64,000 nt of DNA from Plasmopara viticola (taxonomy: Eukaryota > Oomycota > Peronosporomycetes > Peronosporales > Peronosporaceae): positions 1 to 64,000 of the forward strand of contig MBPM02000155.1 of the NCBI GenBank assembly GCA_001695595.3, given 5' to 3'. Shown piece after piece: positions 24,555 through 37,800 of this stretch (within the stretch, counting starts at the first letter, position 1; every line of letters begins with the position of its first letter). The notes under the pieces were generated by a model. That model was not told the DNA's origin. It worked only from the letters and a program-made list of their open reading frames with translations, and did no database searches. Position numbers and translations under genes: made by a program.

Positions 24555-27500
24555 ACTCGCTTAGGTACGCTTAGAAGCGTGTCTGCATGTCCAGGAAGCT
24601 AGATTGGACGTATCTGAGGCCGTGGAAGAATCGGCGCTTCAAATGGAGCAGTACTCGCTTAGGTACGCTTAGAAAGCGTGTCTGCATGTCCAGGAAGCTA
24701 GATTGGACGTATCTGAGGCCGTAGGAAGAATCGGCGCTTCAAATGGAGCAGTACTCGCTTAGGTACGCTTAGAAAGCGTGTCTGCATGTCCAGGAAGCTA
24801 GATTGGACGTATCTAAGGCCGTGGAAGAATCGGCGCTTCAAATGGAGCAGTACTCGCTTAGGTACGCTTAGAAGCACGTGTCTGCATGTCCAGAAGCTAG
24901 ATTGGACGTATCTGAGGCCGTAGGAAGAATCGGCGCTTCAAATGGAGCAGTACTCGCTTAGGTACGCTTAGAAAGCGTGTCTGCATGTCCAGAAGCTAGA
25001 TTGGACGTAACTGAGGCCGTAGGAAGAATCGGCGCTTTAAATGGAGCAGTACTCGCTTAGGTACGCTTAGAACACGTGTCTGCATGTCCAGGAAGCTAGA
25101 TTGGACGTATCTGAGGCCGTAGGAAGAATCGGCGCTTCAAATGGAGCAGTACTCGCTTAGGTACGCTTAGAACGCGTGTCTGCATGTCCAGGCTAGATTG
25201 GACGTATCAAGGCCGTGGAAAGAATCGGCGCTTCAAATGGAGCAGTACTCGCTTAGGTACGCTTAGAACGCGTGTCTGCATGTCCAGGAAGCTAGATTGG
25301 ACGTATCTGGCCGTAGGAAGAATCGGCGCTTCAAATGGAGCAGTACTCGCTTAGGTACGCTTAAACGCGTGTCTGCATGTCCAGGAAGCTAGATTGGACG
25401 TATCTGAGGCCGTAGGAAGAATCGGCGCTTCAAATGGAGCAGTACTCGCTTAGGTACGCTTAGAACGCGTGTCTGCATGTCCAGGAAGCTAGATTGGACG
25501 TATCTGAGGCCGTAGGAAAATCGGCGCTTCAAATGGAGCAGACTCGCTTAGGTACGCTTAGAAAGCGTGTCTGCATGTCCAGGAAGCTAGATTGGACGTA
25601 TCTGAAGGCCGTAGGAAGAATCGGCGCTTCAAATGGAGCAGACTCGCTTAGGTACGCTTAGAACGCGTGTCTGCATGTCCAGAAGCTAGATTGGACGTAT
25701 CAAGGCCGTAGGAAGAATCGGCGCTTCAAATGGAGCAGTACTCGCTTAGGTACGCTTAGAAGCGTGTCTGCATGTCCAGAAGCTAGATTGGACGTATCTG
25801 AGGCCGTAGAAAGACGGCGCTTCAAATGGAGCAGTACTCGCTTAGGTACGCTTAGAACGTGTCTGCATGTCCAGAAGCTAGATTGGACGTATCTGAGGCC
25901 GTAGGAAAATCGGCGCTTCAAATGGAGCAGTACTCGCTTAGGTACGCTTAGAACGCGTGTCTGCATGTCCAGGAAGCTAGATTGGACGTATCTGAGGCCG
26001 TAGGAAGAATCGGCGCTTCAAATGGAGCAGTACTCGCTTAGGTACGCTTAGAACGCGTGTCTGCATGTCTAGAAGCTAGATTGGACGTATCTGAGGCCGT
26101 AGGAAAAATCGGCGCTTCAAATGGAGCAGACTCGCTTAGGTACGCTTAGAACGCGTGTCTGCATGTCCAGGAAGCTAGATTGGACGTATCTGAGGCCGTA
26201 GGAAGAATCGGCGCTTCAAATGGAGCAGTACTCGCTTAGGTACGCTTAGAACGCGTGTCTGCATGTCCAGAAGCTAGATTGGACGTATCTGAGGCCGTAG
26301 GAAGAATCGGCGCTTCAAATGGAGCAGTACTCGCTTAGGTACGCTTAGAGCACGTGTCTGCATGTCCAGAAGCTAGATTGGACGTATCTGAGGCCGTAGG
26401 AAGAATCGGCGCTTCAAATGGAGCAGTACTCGCTTAGGTACGCTTAGAACGTGTCTGCATGTCCAGGAAGCTAGATTGGACGTATCTGAGGCCGTAGGAA
26501 AGAATCGGCGCTTCAAATGGAGCAGACTCGCTTAGGTACGCTTAGAACGCGTGTCTGCATGTCCAGAAGCTAGATTGGACGTATCAGGCCGTAGGAAGAA
26601 TCGGCGCTTCAAATGGAGCAGTACTCGCTTAGGTACGCTTAGAACGCGTGTCTGCATGTCCAGGAAGCTAGATTGGACGTATCTGAGGCCGTAGGAAAGA
26701 CGGCGCTTCAAATGGAGCAGTACTCGCTTAGGTACGCTTAGAACACGTGTCTGCATGTCCAGAAGCTAGATTGGACGTATCTGAGGCCGTAGAAAATCGG
26801 CGCTTCAAATGGAGCAGTACTCGCTTAGGTACGCTTAGAACGCGTGTCTGCATGTCCAGAAGCTAGATTGGACGTATCTGAGGCCGTAGGAAAGAATCGG
26901 CGCTTCAAATGGAGCAGTACTCGCTTAGGTACGCTTAGAACGCGTGTCTGCATGTCCAGAAGCTAGATTGGACGTATCTGAGGCCGTAGGAAGAATCGGC
27001 GCTTCAAATGGAGCAGTACTCGCTTAGGTACGCTTAGAACGCGTGTCTGCATGTCCAGGAAGCTAGATTGGACGTATCTGAGGCCGTAGGAAGAATCGGC
27101 GCTTCAAATGGAGCAGTACTCGCTTAGGTACGCTTGAACGCGTGTCTGCATGTCCAGGAAGCTAGATTGGACGTATCTGAGGCCGTAGGAAGAATCGGCG
27201 CTTCAAATGGAGCAGTACTCGCTTAGGTACGCTTAGAACGCGTGTCTGCATGTCCAGAAGCTAGATTGGACGTATCTGAGGCCGTAGGAAGAATCGGCGC
27301 TTCAAATGGAGCAGACTCGCTTAGGTACGCTTAGAACGCGTGTCTGCATGTCTAGGAAGCTAGATTGGACGTATCTAAGGCCGTAGAAAGACTCGGCGCT
27401 TCAAATGGAGCAGTACTCGCTTAGGTACGCTTAGAAAGCGTGTCTGCATGTCCAGAAGCTAGATTGGACGTATCAAGGCCGTGGAAGAATCGGCGCTTCA

Positions 27501-29278
27501 AATGGAGCAGTACTCGCTTAGGTACGCTTAGAAAGCGTGTCTGCATGTCCAGATAGCTAGATTGGACGTATCTGAGGCCGTAGAAAGAATCGGCGCTTCA
27601 AATGGAGCAGTACTCGCTTAGGTACGCTTAGAAGCGTGTCTGCATGTCCAGGAAGCTAGATTGGACGTATCTGAGGCCGTAGGAAGAATCGGCGCTTCAA
27701 ATGGAGCAGTACTCGCTTAGGTACGCTTAGAGCGTGTCTGCATGTCCAGGAAGCTAGATTGGACGTATCTGAGGCCGTAGGAAAATCGGCGCTTCAAATG
27801 GAGCAGTACTCGCTTAGGTACGCTTAGAACGCGTGTCTGCATGTCTAGAAGCTAGATTGGACGTATCAGGCCGTAGGAAAGAATCGGCGCTTCAAATGGA
27901 GCAGTACTCGCTTAGGTACGCTTAGAACGCGTGTCTGCATGTCCAGAAGCTAGATTGGACGTATCTGAGGCCGTAGAAAATCGGCGCTTCAAATGGAGCA
28001 GACTCGCTTAGGTACGCTTAGAACGCGTGTCTGCATGTCCAGGAAGCTAGATTGGACGTATCTGAGGCCGTAGGAAGAATCGGCGCTTCAAATGGAGCAG
28101 TACTCGCTTAGGTACGCTTAGAACGCGTGTCTGCATGTCCAGGAAGCTAGATTGGACGTATCTGAGGCCGTAGGAAGAATCGGCGCTTCAAATGGAGCAG
28201 TACTCGCTTAGGTACGCTTAGAACGCGTGTCTGCATGTCCAGAAGCTAGATTGGACGTATCTGAGGCCGTAGGAAGAATCGGCGCTTCAAATGGAGCAGA
28301 CTCGCTTAGGTACGCTTAGAAAGCGTGTCTGCATGTCCAGGAAGCTAGATTGGACGTATCTGAGGCCGTAGGAAGAATCGGCGCTTCAAATGGAGCAGTA
28401 CTCGCTTAGGTACGCTTAGAAAGCGTGTCTGCATGTCCAGAAGCTAGATTGGACGTATCTAGGCCGTGGAAGAATCGGCGCTTCAAATGGAGCAGTACTC
28501 GCTTAGGTACGCTTAGAAAGCGTGTCTGCATGTCCAGAAGCTAGATTGGACGTATCAAGGCCGTGGAAGAATCGGCGCTTCAAATGGAGCAGTACTCGCT
28601 TAGGTACGCTTAGAAGCGTGTCTGCATGTCCAGGAAGCTAGATTGGACGTATCTGAGGCCGTAGGAAGAATCGGCGCTTCAAATGGAGCAGTACTCGCTT
28701 AGGTACGCTTAGAGCACGTGTCTGCATGTCCAGAAGCTAGATTGGACGTATCTGAGGCCGTAGGAAGAATCGGCGCTTCAAATGGAGCAGTACTCGCTTA
28801 GGTACGCTTAGAACGTGTCTGCATGTCCAGGAAGCTAGATTGGACGTATCTGAGGCCGTAGGAAGAATCGGCGCTTCAAATGGAGCAGTACTCGCTTAGG
28901 TACGCTTGAACGCGTGTCTGCATGTCTAGAAGCTAGATTGGACGTATCCAAGGCCGTGGAAAGACTCGGCGCTTCAAATGCAGCAGTACTCGCTTAGGTA
29001 CGCTTAGAACGCGTGTCTGCATGTCCAGAAGCTAGATTGGACGTATCTGAGGCCGTAGAAAATCGGCGCTTCAAATGGAGCAGTACTCGCTTAGGTACGC
29101 TTAGAACGCGTGTCTGCATGTCCAGGAAGCTAGATTGGACGTATCAGGCCGTGGAAAGAATCGGCGCTTCAAATGGAGCAGTACTTAGGTACGCTTAGAA
29201 CACGTGTCTGCATGTCCAGGAAGCTAGATTGGACGTATCTGAGGCCGTAGGAAGAATCGGCGCTTTAAATGGAGCAGT

Positions 29279-29319
29279 ACTCGCTTAGGTACGCTTAGAG
29301 CAATTTCAAATGGAGCAGT
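29279..29319 (+). repeat. Monomer remnant (41 bp)
   Basis: A unit start ending CGCTTAGAGCA is joined through ATT to TCAAATGGAGCAGT, losing about 58 bp. About 95 bp upstream, at 29183-29187, another unit start lacks the CTCG bases (GTACTTAGG), so two adjacent boundaries are disturbed. Confidence 0.8.
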
Positions 29320-31191
29320 ACTCGCTTAGGTACGCTTAGAAAGCGTGTCTGCATGTCCAGGAAGCTAGATTGGACGTATCTGAGGCCGTAGAAGAATCGG
29401 CGCTTCAAATGGAGCAGCACTCGCTTAGGTACGCTTAGAAAGCGTGTCTGCATGTCCAGAAGCTAGATTGGACGTATCAAGGCCGTGGAAGAATCGGCGC
29501 TTCAAATGGAGCAGTACTCGCTTAGGTACGCTTAGAAAGCGTGTCTGCATGTCCAGAAGCTAGATTGGACGTATCAAGGCCGTGGAAGAATCGGCGCTTC
29601 AAATGGAGCAGTACTCGCTTAGGTACGCTTAAAGCACGTGTCTGCATGTCCAGGAAGCAAGAATGGACGTATCTGAGGCCGTAGGAAGAATCGGCGCTTT
29701 AAATGGAGCAGTACTCGCTTAGGTACGCTTAGAGCACGTGTCTGCATGTCCAGAAGCTAGATTGGACGTATCTGAGGCCGTAGGAAGAATCGGCGCTTCA
29801 AATGGAGCAGTACTCGCTTAGGTACGCTTAGAACACGTGTCTGCATGTCCAGGAAGCTAGATTGGACGTATCTGAGGCCGTGGAAGAATCGGCGCTTCAA
29901 ATGGAGCAGTACTCGCTTAGGTACGCTTAGAACGCGTGTCTGCATGTCCAGGAAGCTAGATTGGACGTATCTGAGGCCGTGGAAGAATCGGCGCTTCAAA
30001 TGGAGCAGTACTCGCTTAGGTACGCTTAGAACGCGTGTCTGCATGTCTAGAAGCTAGATTGGACGTATCTGAGGCCGTAGAAAATCGGCGCTTCAAATGG
30101 AGCAGTACTCGCTTAGGTACGCTTAGAACGCGTGTCTGCATGTCCAGGAAGCTAGATTGGACGTATCAAGGCCGTAGGAAGAATCGGCGCTTTAAATGGA
30201 GCAGTACTCGCTTAGGTACGCTTAGAACACGTGTCTGCATGTCCAGGAAGCTAGATTGGACGTATCTGAGGCCGTAGGAAGAATCGGCGCTTCAAATGGA
30301 GCAGTACTCGCTTAGGTACGCTTAGAACACGTGTCTGCATGTCCAGGAAGCTAGATTGGACGTATCTGAGGCCGTAGGAAGAATCGGCGCTTCAAATGGA
30401 GCAGTACTCGCTTAGGTACGCTTAGAAACGTGTCTGCATGTCCAGAAGCTAGATTGGACGTATCTGAGGCCGTAGGAAGAATCGGCGCTTCAAATGGAGC
30501 AGACTCGCTTAGGTACGCTTAGAAAGCGTGTCTGCATGTCCAGGAAGCTAGATTGGACGTATCAAGGCCGTAGGAAGAATCGGCGCTTCAAATGGAGCAG
30601 TACTCGCTTAGGTACGCTTAGAAAGCGTGTCTGCATGTCCAGAAGCTAGATTGGACGTATCTGAGGCCGTGGAAGAATCGGCGCTTCAAATGGAGCAGTA
30701 CTCGCTTAGGTACGCTTAGAAGCGTGTCTGCATGTCCAGAAGCTAGATTGGACGTATCTGAGGCCGTAGGAAGAATCGGCGCTTCAAATGGAGCAGTACT
30801 CGCTTAGGTACGCTTAGAACGCGTGTCTGCATGTCTAGGAAGCTAGATTGGACGTATCTGAGGCCGTAGGAAGAATCGGCGCTTCAAATGGAGCAGTACT
30901 CGCTTAGGTACGCTTAGAAGCGTGTCTGCATGTCCAGAAGCTAGATTGGACGTATCTGAGGCCGTGGAAGAATCGGCGCTTCAAATGGAGCAGTACTCGC
31001 TTAGGTACGCTTAGAACGTGTCTGCATGTCCAGGAAGCTAGATTGGACGTATCTGAGGCCGTAGAAAGAATCGGCGCTTCAAATGCAGCAGTACTCGCTT
31101 AGGTACGCTTAGAACGCGTGTCTGCATGTCCAGATAGCTAGATTGGACGTATCTGAGGCCGTGGAAGAATCGGCGCTTCAAATGGAGCAGT

Positions 31192-31688
31192 ACTCGCTTA
31201 GGTACGCTTAGAACGCGTGTCTGCATGTCCAGAAGCTAGATTGGACGTATCTGAGGCCGTAGGAAGAATCGGCGCTTCAAATGGAGCAGTACTCGCTTAG
31301 GTACGCTTAGAACGCGTGTCTGCATGTCCAGGAAGCTAGATTGGACGTATCTGAGGCCGTAGGAAGAATCGGCGCTTCAAATGGAGCAGTACTCGCTTAG
31401 GTACGCTTAGAACGCGTGTCTGCATGTCCAGGAAGCTAGATTGGACGTATCTGAGGCCGTAGGAAGAATCGGCGCTTCAAATGGAGCATACTCGCTTAGG
31501 TACGCTTAGAACGCGTGTCTGCATGTCCAGGAAGCTAGATTGGACGTATCTGAGGCCGTAGGAAGAATCGGCGCTTCAAATGGAGCAGTACTCGCTTAGG
31601 TACGCTTAGAACGCGTGTCTGCATGTCCAGGAAGCTAGATTGGACGTATCTGAGGCCGTAGGAAGAATCGGCGCTTCAAATGGAGCAG
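31192..31688 (+). repeat. Locally homogenised run of five monomers
   Basis: Five successive units are GAACGC/CTGAGG/GTAGGAAG type with only single-base length changes. They interrupt the alternating subtype order and look like a recent local amplification or conversion tract. Immediately after, at 31690-31698, CTCG is duplicated (GACTCGCTCGCTTAGG). Confidence 0.6.
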
Positions 31689-33083
31689 ACTCGCTCGCTT
31701 AGGTACGCTTAGAACGCGTGTCTGCATGTCCAGGAAGCTAGATTGGACGTATCTGAGGCCGTAGAAAGAATCGGCGCTTCAAATGGAGCAGTACTCGCTT
31801 AGGTACGCTTAGAAAGCGTGTCTGCATGTCCAGGAAGCTAGATTGGACGTATCTGAGGCCGTGGAAGAATTGGCGCTTCAAATGGAGCAGTACTCGCTTA
31901 GGTACGCTTAGAAGCGTGTCTGCATGTCCAGAAGCTAGATTGGACGTATCTGAGGCCGTAGGAAGAATCGGCGCTTCAAATGGAGCAGTACTCGCTTAGG
32001 TACGCTTAGAAGCGTGTCTGCATGTCCAGAAGCTAGATTGGACGTATCTAGGCCGTAGAAAGAATCGGCGCTTCAAATGGAGCAGTACTCGCTTAGGTAC
32101 GCTTAGAACGCGTGTCTGCATGTCCAGGAAGCTAGATTGGACGTATCTGAGGCCGTAGGAAGAATCGGCGCTTCAAATGGAGCAGTACTCGCTTAGGTAC
32201 GCTTAGAAGCGTGTCTGCATGTCCAGGAAGCTAGATTGGACGTATCTGAGGCCGTAGGAAGAATCGGCGCTTCAAATGGAGCAGTACTCGCTTAGGTACG
32301 CTTAGAGCACGTGTCTGCATGTCCAGAAGCTAGATTGGACGTATCTGAGGCCGTAGGAAGAATCGGCGCTTCAAATGGAGCAGTACTCGCTTAGGTACGC
32401 TTAGAACGCGTGTCTGCATGTCCAGGAAGCTAGATTGGACGTATCTGAGGCCGTGGAAGAATCGGCGCTTCAAATGGAGCAGTACTCGCTTAGGTACGCT
32501 TAGAACGCGTGTCTGCATGTCCAGAAGCTAGATTGGACGTATCTGAGGCCGTGGAAGAATCGGCGCTTCAAATGGAGCAGTACTCGCTTAGGTACGCTTA
32601 GAACGCGTGTCTGCATGTCCAGGAAGCTAGATTGGACGTATCTGAGGCCGTAGGAAAATCGGCGCTTCAAATGGAGCAGTACTCGCTTAGGTACGCTTGA
32701 ACGCGTGTCTGCATGTCCAGAAGCTAGATTGGACGTATCAGGCCGTAGGAAGAATCGGCGCTTCAAATGGAGCAGTACTCGCTTAGGTACGCTTAGAACG
32801 CGTGTCTGCATGTCCAGGAAGCTAGATTGGACGTATCTGAGGCCGTAGGAAGAATCGGCGCTTCAAATGGAGCAGACTCGCTTAGGTACGCTTAGAACGC
32901 GTGTCTGCATGTCCAGGAAGCTAGATTGGACGTATCTGAGGCCGTAGGAAGAATCGGCGCTTCAAATGGAGCAGACTCGCTTAGGTACGCTTAGAACGCG
33001 TGTCTGCATGTCTAGGAAGCTAGATTGGACGTATCTGAGGCCGTAGGAAGAATCGGCGCTTCAAATGGAGCAGAACTCGCTTA

Positions 33084-33100
33084 GGTATGCTTCGAACACG
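33084..33100 (+). repeat. Rare head variant GGTATGCTTCGAACACG, copy 1
   Basis: Two changes relative to the usual head (C to T within GTACGC, and TTCGAA in place of TTAGAA) occur together here and again at 58430-58446. They create the palindrome TTCGAA at 33091-33096. Both copies follow a unit ending GCAGAAC. Confidence 0.75.
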
Positions 33101-34754
33101 TGTCTGCATGTCCAGAAGCTAGATTGGACGTATCTGAGGCCGTAGGAAGAATCGGCGCTTCAAATGGAGCAGTACTCGCTTAGGTACGCTTAGAACGCGT
33201 GTCTGCATGTCTAGAAAGCTAGATTGGACGTATCTGAGGCCGTAGGAAGAATCGGCGCTTCAAATGGAGCAGTACTCGCTTAGGTACGCTTAGAACGCGT
33301 GTCTGCATGTCTAGGAAGCTAGATTGGACGTATCTGAGGCCGTAGAAAATCGGCGCTTCAAATGGAGCAGTACTCGCTTAGATACGCTTAGAAAGCGTGT
33401 CTGCATGTCTAGGAAGCTAGATTGGACGTATTTAGGCCGTAGAAACAATCGGCGCTTCAAATCCAGCAGTCCTCGCTTAGGTACGCTTAGAACGCGTGTC
33501 TGCATGTCCAGGAAGCTAGATTGGACGTATCTGAGGCCGTGGAAGAATCGGCGCTTCAAATGGAGCAGTACTCGCTTAGGTACGCTTAGAACGTGTCTGC
33601 ATGTCTAGGAAGCTAGATTGGACGTATCTGAGGCCGTAGAAACAATCGGCGCTTCAAATGGAGCAGAACTCGCTTAGGTACGCTTAGAAAGCGTGTCTGC
33701 ATGTCCAGGAAGCTAGATTGGACGTATCTAAGGCCGTAGAAAGACTCGGCGCTTCAAATGCAGCAGTACTCGCTTAGGTACGCTTAGAACGCGTGTCTGC
33801 ATGTCCAGAAGCTAGATTGGACGTATCTGAGGCCGTAGGAAGAATCGGCGCTTTAAATGGAGCAGTACTCGCTTAGGTACGCTTAGAGCACGTGTCTGCA
33901 TGTCCAGGAAGCTAGATTGGACGTATCTGAGGCCGTAGGAAGAATCGGCGCTTCAAATGGAGCAGTACTCGCTTAGGTACGCTTAGAACGCGTGTCTGCA
34001 TGTCCAGAAGCTAGATTGGACGTATCTGAGGCCGTAGGAAGAATCGGCGCTTCAAATGGAGCAGTACTCGCTTAGGTACGCTTAGAACGCGTGTCTGCAT
34101 GTCCAGGAAGCTAGATTGGACGTATCTAGGCCGTGGAAAGAATCGGCGCTTCAAATGGAGCAGTACTCGCTTAGGTACGCTTAGAACGTGTCTGCATGTC
34201 CAGGAAGCTAGATTGGACGTATCTGAGGCCGTAGGAAAATCGGCGCTTCAAATGGAGCAGTACTCGCTTAGGTACGCTTAGAACGCGTGTCTGCATGTCC
34301 AGAAGCTAGATTGGACGTATCTGAGGCCGTAGGAAGAATCGGCGCTTCAAATGGAGCAGTACTCGCTTAGGTACGCTTAGAACGCGTGTCTGCATGTCCA
34401 GAAGCTAGATTGGACGTATCTGAGGCCGTAGGAAGAATCGGCGCTTTAAATGGAGCAGTGCTCGCTTAGGTACGCTTAGAAACGTGTCTGCATGTCCAGG
34501 AAGCTAGATTGGACGTATCTGAGGCCGTGGGAAGAATCGGCGCTTCAAATGGAGCAGTACTCGCTTAGGTACGCTTAGAGCACGTGTCTGCATGTCCAGA
34601 AGCTAGATTGGACGTATCTGAGGCCGTAGGAAGAATCGGCGCTTCAAATGGAGCAGTACTCGCTTAGGTACGCTTAGAAGCGTGTCTGCATGTCCAGGAA
34701 GCTAGATTGGACGTATCTGAGGCCGTAGGAAGAATCGGCGCTTCAAATGGAGCA

Positions 34755-34827
34755 ACTCGCTTAGGTACGCTTAGAAAGCGTGTCTGCATGTCAGAAGCTA
34801 GATTGGACGTATCTTAAATGGAGCAGT
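34755..34827 (+). repeat. Truncated monomer (73 bp)
   Basis: GGACGTATCT joins directly to TAAATGGAGCAG, losing about 25 bp containing GGCCGTAGGAAGAATCGGCG. The CT at the join is shared by both sides, consistent with short-homology deletion. The unit head is also short (AGCAACTCGC). Confidence 0.85.
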
Positions 34828-37800
34828 ACTCGCTTAGGTACGCTTAGAACGCGTGTCTGCATGTCCAGAAGCTAGATTGGACGTATCTGAGGCCGTAGGA
34901 AGAATCGGCGCTTCAAATGGAGCAGTACTCGCTTAGGTACGCTTAGAGCACGTGTCTGCATGTCCAGAAGCTAGATTGGACGTATCTGAGGCCGTAGGAA
35001 GAATCGGCGCTTCAAATGGAGCAGTACTCGCTTAGGTACGCTTAGAACGCGTGTCTGCATGTCCAGGAAGCTAGATTGGACGTATCAAGGCCGTGGAAGA
35101 ATCGGCGCTTCAAATGGAGCAGTACTCGCTTAGGTACGCTTAGAACGTGTCTGCATGTCCAGGAAGCTAGATTGGACGTATCTGAGGCCGTAGGAAGAAT
35201 CGGCGCTTCAAATGGAGCAGTACTCGCTTAGGTACGCTTAGAACGTGTCTGCATGTCCAGGAAGCTAGATTGGACGTATCTGAGGCCGTAGGAAGAATCG
35301 GCGCTTCAAATGGAGCAGTACTCGCTTAGGTACGCTTAGAACGCGTGTCTGCATGTCCAGAAGCTAGATTGGACGTATCTGAGGCCGTAGGAAGAATCGG
35401 CGCTTCAAATGGAGCAGTACTCGCTTAGGTACGCTTAGAACGCGTGTCTGCATGTCCAGAAGCTAGATTGGACGTATCTGAGGCCGTAGGAAGAATCGGC
35501 GCTTCAAATGGAGCAGTACTCGCTTAGGTACGCTTAGAACGCGTGTCTGCATGTCCAGGAAGCTAGATTGGACGTATCTGAGGCCGTAGGAAAGAATCGG
35601 CGCTTCAAATGGAGCAGACTCGCTTAGGTACGCTTAGAACGTGTCTGCATGTCCAGAAGCTAGATTGGACGTATCTGAGGCCGTAGGAAGAATCGGCGCT
35701 TCAAATGGAGCAGTACTCGCTTAGGTACGCTTAGAACGCGTGTCTGCATGTCCAGGAAGCTAGATTGGACGTATCTGAGGCCGTGGAAGAATCGGCGCTT
35801 CAAATGGAGCAGTACTCGCTTAGGTACGCTTAGAACGCGTGTCTGCATGTCTAAAGCTAGATTGGACGTATCTGAGGCCGTAGGAAGAATCGGCGCTTCA
35901 AATGGAGCAGTACTCGCTTAGGTACGCTTAGAACGCGTGTCTGCATGTCCAGAAGCTAGATTGGACGTATCTGAGGCCGTAGAAGAATCGGCGCTTCAAA
36001 TGGAGCAGTACTCGCTTAGGTACGCTTAGAACGCGTGTCTGCATGTCCAGAAGCTAGATTGGACGTATCTGAAGGCCGTGGAAGAATCGGCGCTTCAAAT
36101 GGAGCAGTACTCGCTTAGGTACGCTTAGAACGCGTGTCTGCATGTCCAGGAAGCTAGATTGGACGTATCTGAGGCCGTAGGAAGAATCGGCGCTTCAAAT
36201 GGAGCAGTACTCGCTTAGGTACGCTTAGAAGCGTGTCTGCATGTCCAGAAGCTAGATTGGACGTATCAGGCCGTAGGAAGAATCGGCGCTTCAAATGGAG
36301 CAGTACTCGCTTAGGTACGCTTAGAACACGTGTCTGCATGTCCAGAAGCTAGATTGGACGTATCTGAGGCCGTAGGAAGAATCGGCGCTTCAAATGGAGC
36401 AGTACTCGCTTAGGTACGCTTAGAACGTGTCTGCATGTCCAGAAGCTAGATTGGACGTATCTGAGGCCGTGGAAGAATCGGCGCTTCAAATGGAGCAGTA
36501 CTCGCTTAGGTACGCTTAGAAGCGTGTCTGCATGTCCAGGAAGCTAGATTGGACGTATCAGGCCGTAGGAAGAATCGGCGCTTCAAATGGAGCAGTACTC
36601 GCTTAGGTACGCTTAGAGCGCGTGTCTGCATGTCCAGAAGCTAGATTGGACGTATCTGAGGCCGTAGGAAGAATCGGCGCTTCAAATGGAGCAGTACTCG
36701 CTTAGGTACGCTTAGAACGTGTCTGCATGTCCAGGAAGCTAGATTGGACGTATCTGAGGCCGTAGAAAGACTCGGCGCTTCAAATGCAGCAGTACTCGCT
36801 TAGGTACGCTTAGAACGCGTGTCTGCATGTCCAGAAGCTAGATTGGACGTATCAGGCCGTGGAAGAATCGGCGCTTCAAATGGAGCAGTACTCGCTTAGG
36901 TACGCTTAGAACGCGTGTCTGCATGTCCAGGAAGCTAGATTGGACGTATCTGAGGCCGTAGGAAGAATCGGCGCTTCAAATGGAGCAGTACTCGCTTAGG
37001 TACGCTTAGAGCACGTGTCTGCATGTCCAGAAGCTAGATTGGACGTATCTGAGGCCGTAGGAAGAATCGGCGCTTCAAATGGAGCAGTACTCGCTTAGGT
37101 ACGCTTAGAACGCGTGTCTGCATGTCTAGGAAGCTAGATTGGACGTATCTGAGGCCGTAGGAAAGAATTGGCGCTTCAAATGGAGCAGAACTCGCTTAGG
37201 TACGCTTAGAACGCGTGTCTGCATGTCCAGAAGCTAGATTGGACGTATCTGAGGCCGTAGGAAAATCGGCGCTTCAAATGGAGCAGTACTCGCTTAGGTA
37301 CGCTTAGAACGTGTCTGCATGTCCAGGAAGCTAGATTGGACGTATCTGAGGCCGTAGGAAGAATCGGCGCTTCAAATGGAGCAGTACTCGCTTAGGTACG
37401 CTTAGAACGTGTCTGCATGTCCAGGAAGCTAGATTGGACGTATCTGAGGCCGTAGGAAGAATCGGCGCTTCAAATGGAGCAGTACTCGCTTAGGTACGCT
37501 TAGAGCACGTGTCTGCATGTCCAGAAGCTAGATTGGACGTATCTGAGGCCGTAGGAAGAATCGGCGCTTCAAATGGAGCAGACTCGCTTAGGTACGCTTA
37601 GAAAGCGTGTCTGCATGTCCAGGAAGCTAGATTGGACGTATCTAGGCCGTAGAAAATCGGCGCTTCAAATGGAGCAGACTCGCTTAGGTACGCTTAGAAG
37701 CGTGTCTGCATGTCCAGGAAGCTAGATTGGACGTATCTGAGGCCGTGGAAGAATCGGCGCTTCAAATGGAGCAGTACTCGCTTAGGTACGCTTAGAACGT

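Noticed and set aside
33091..33096. CENP-B box
   Set aside because: The known box needs a TTCG followed at set distance by A and CGGG. TTCG appears only in two rare units and no CGGG follows at the right spacing.
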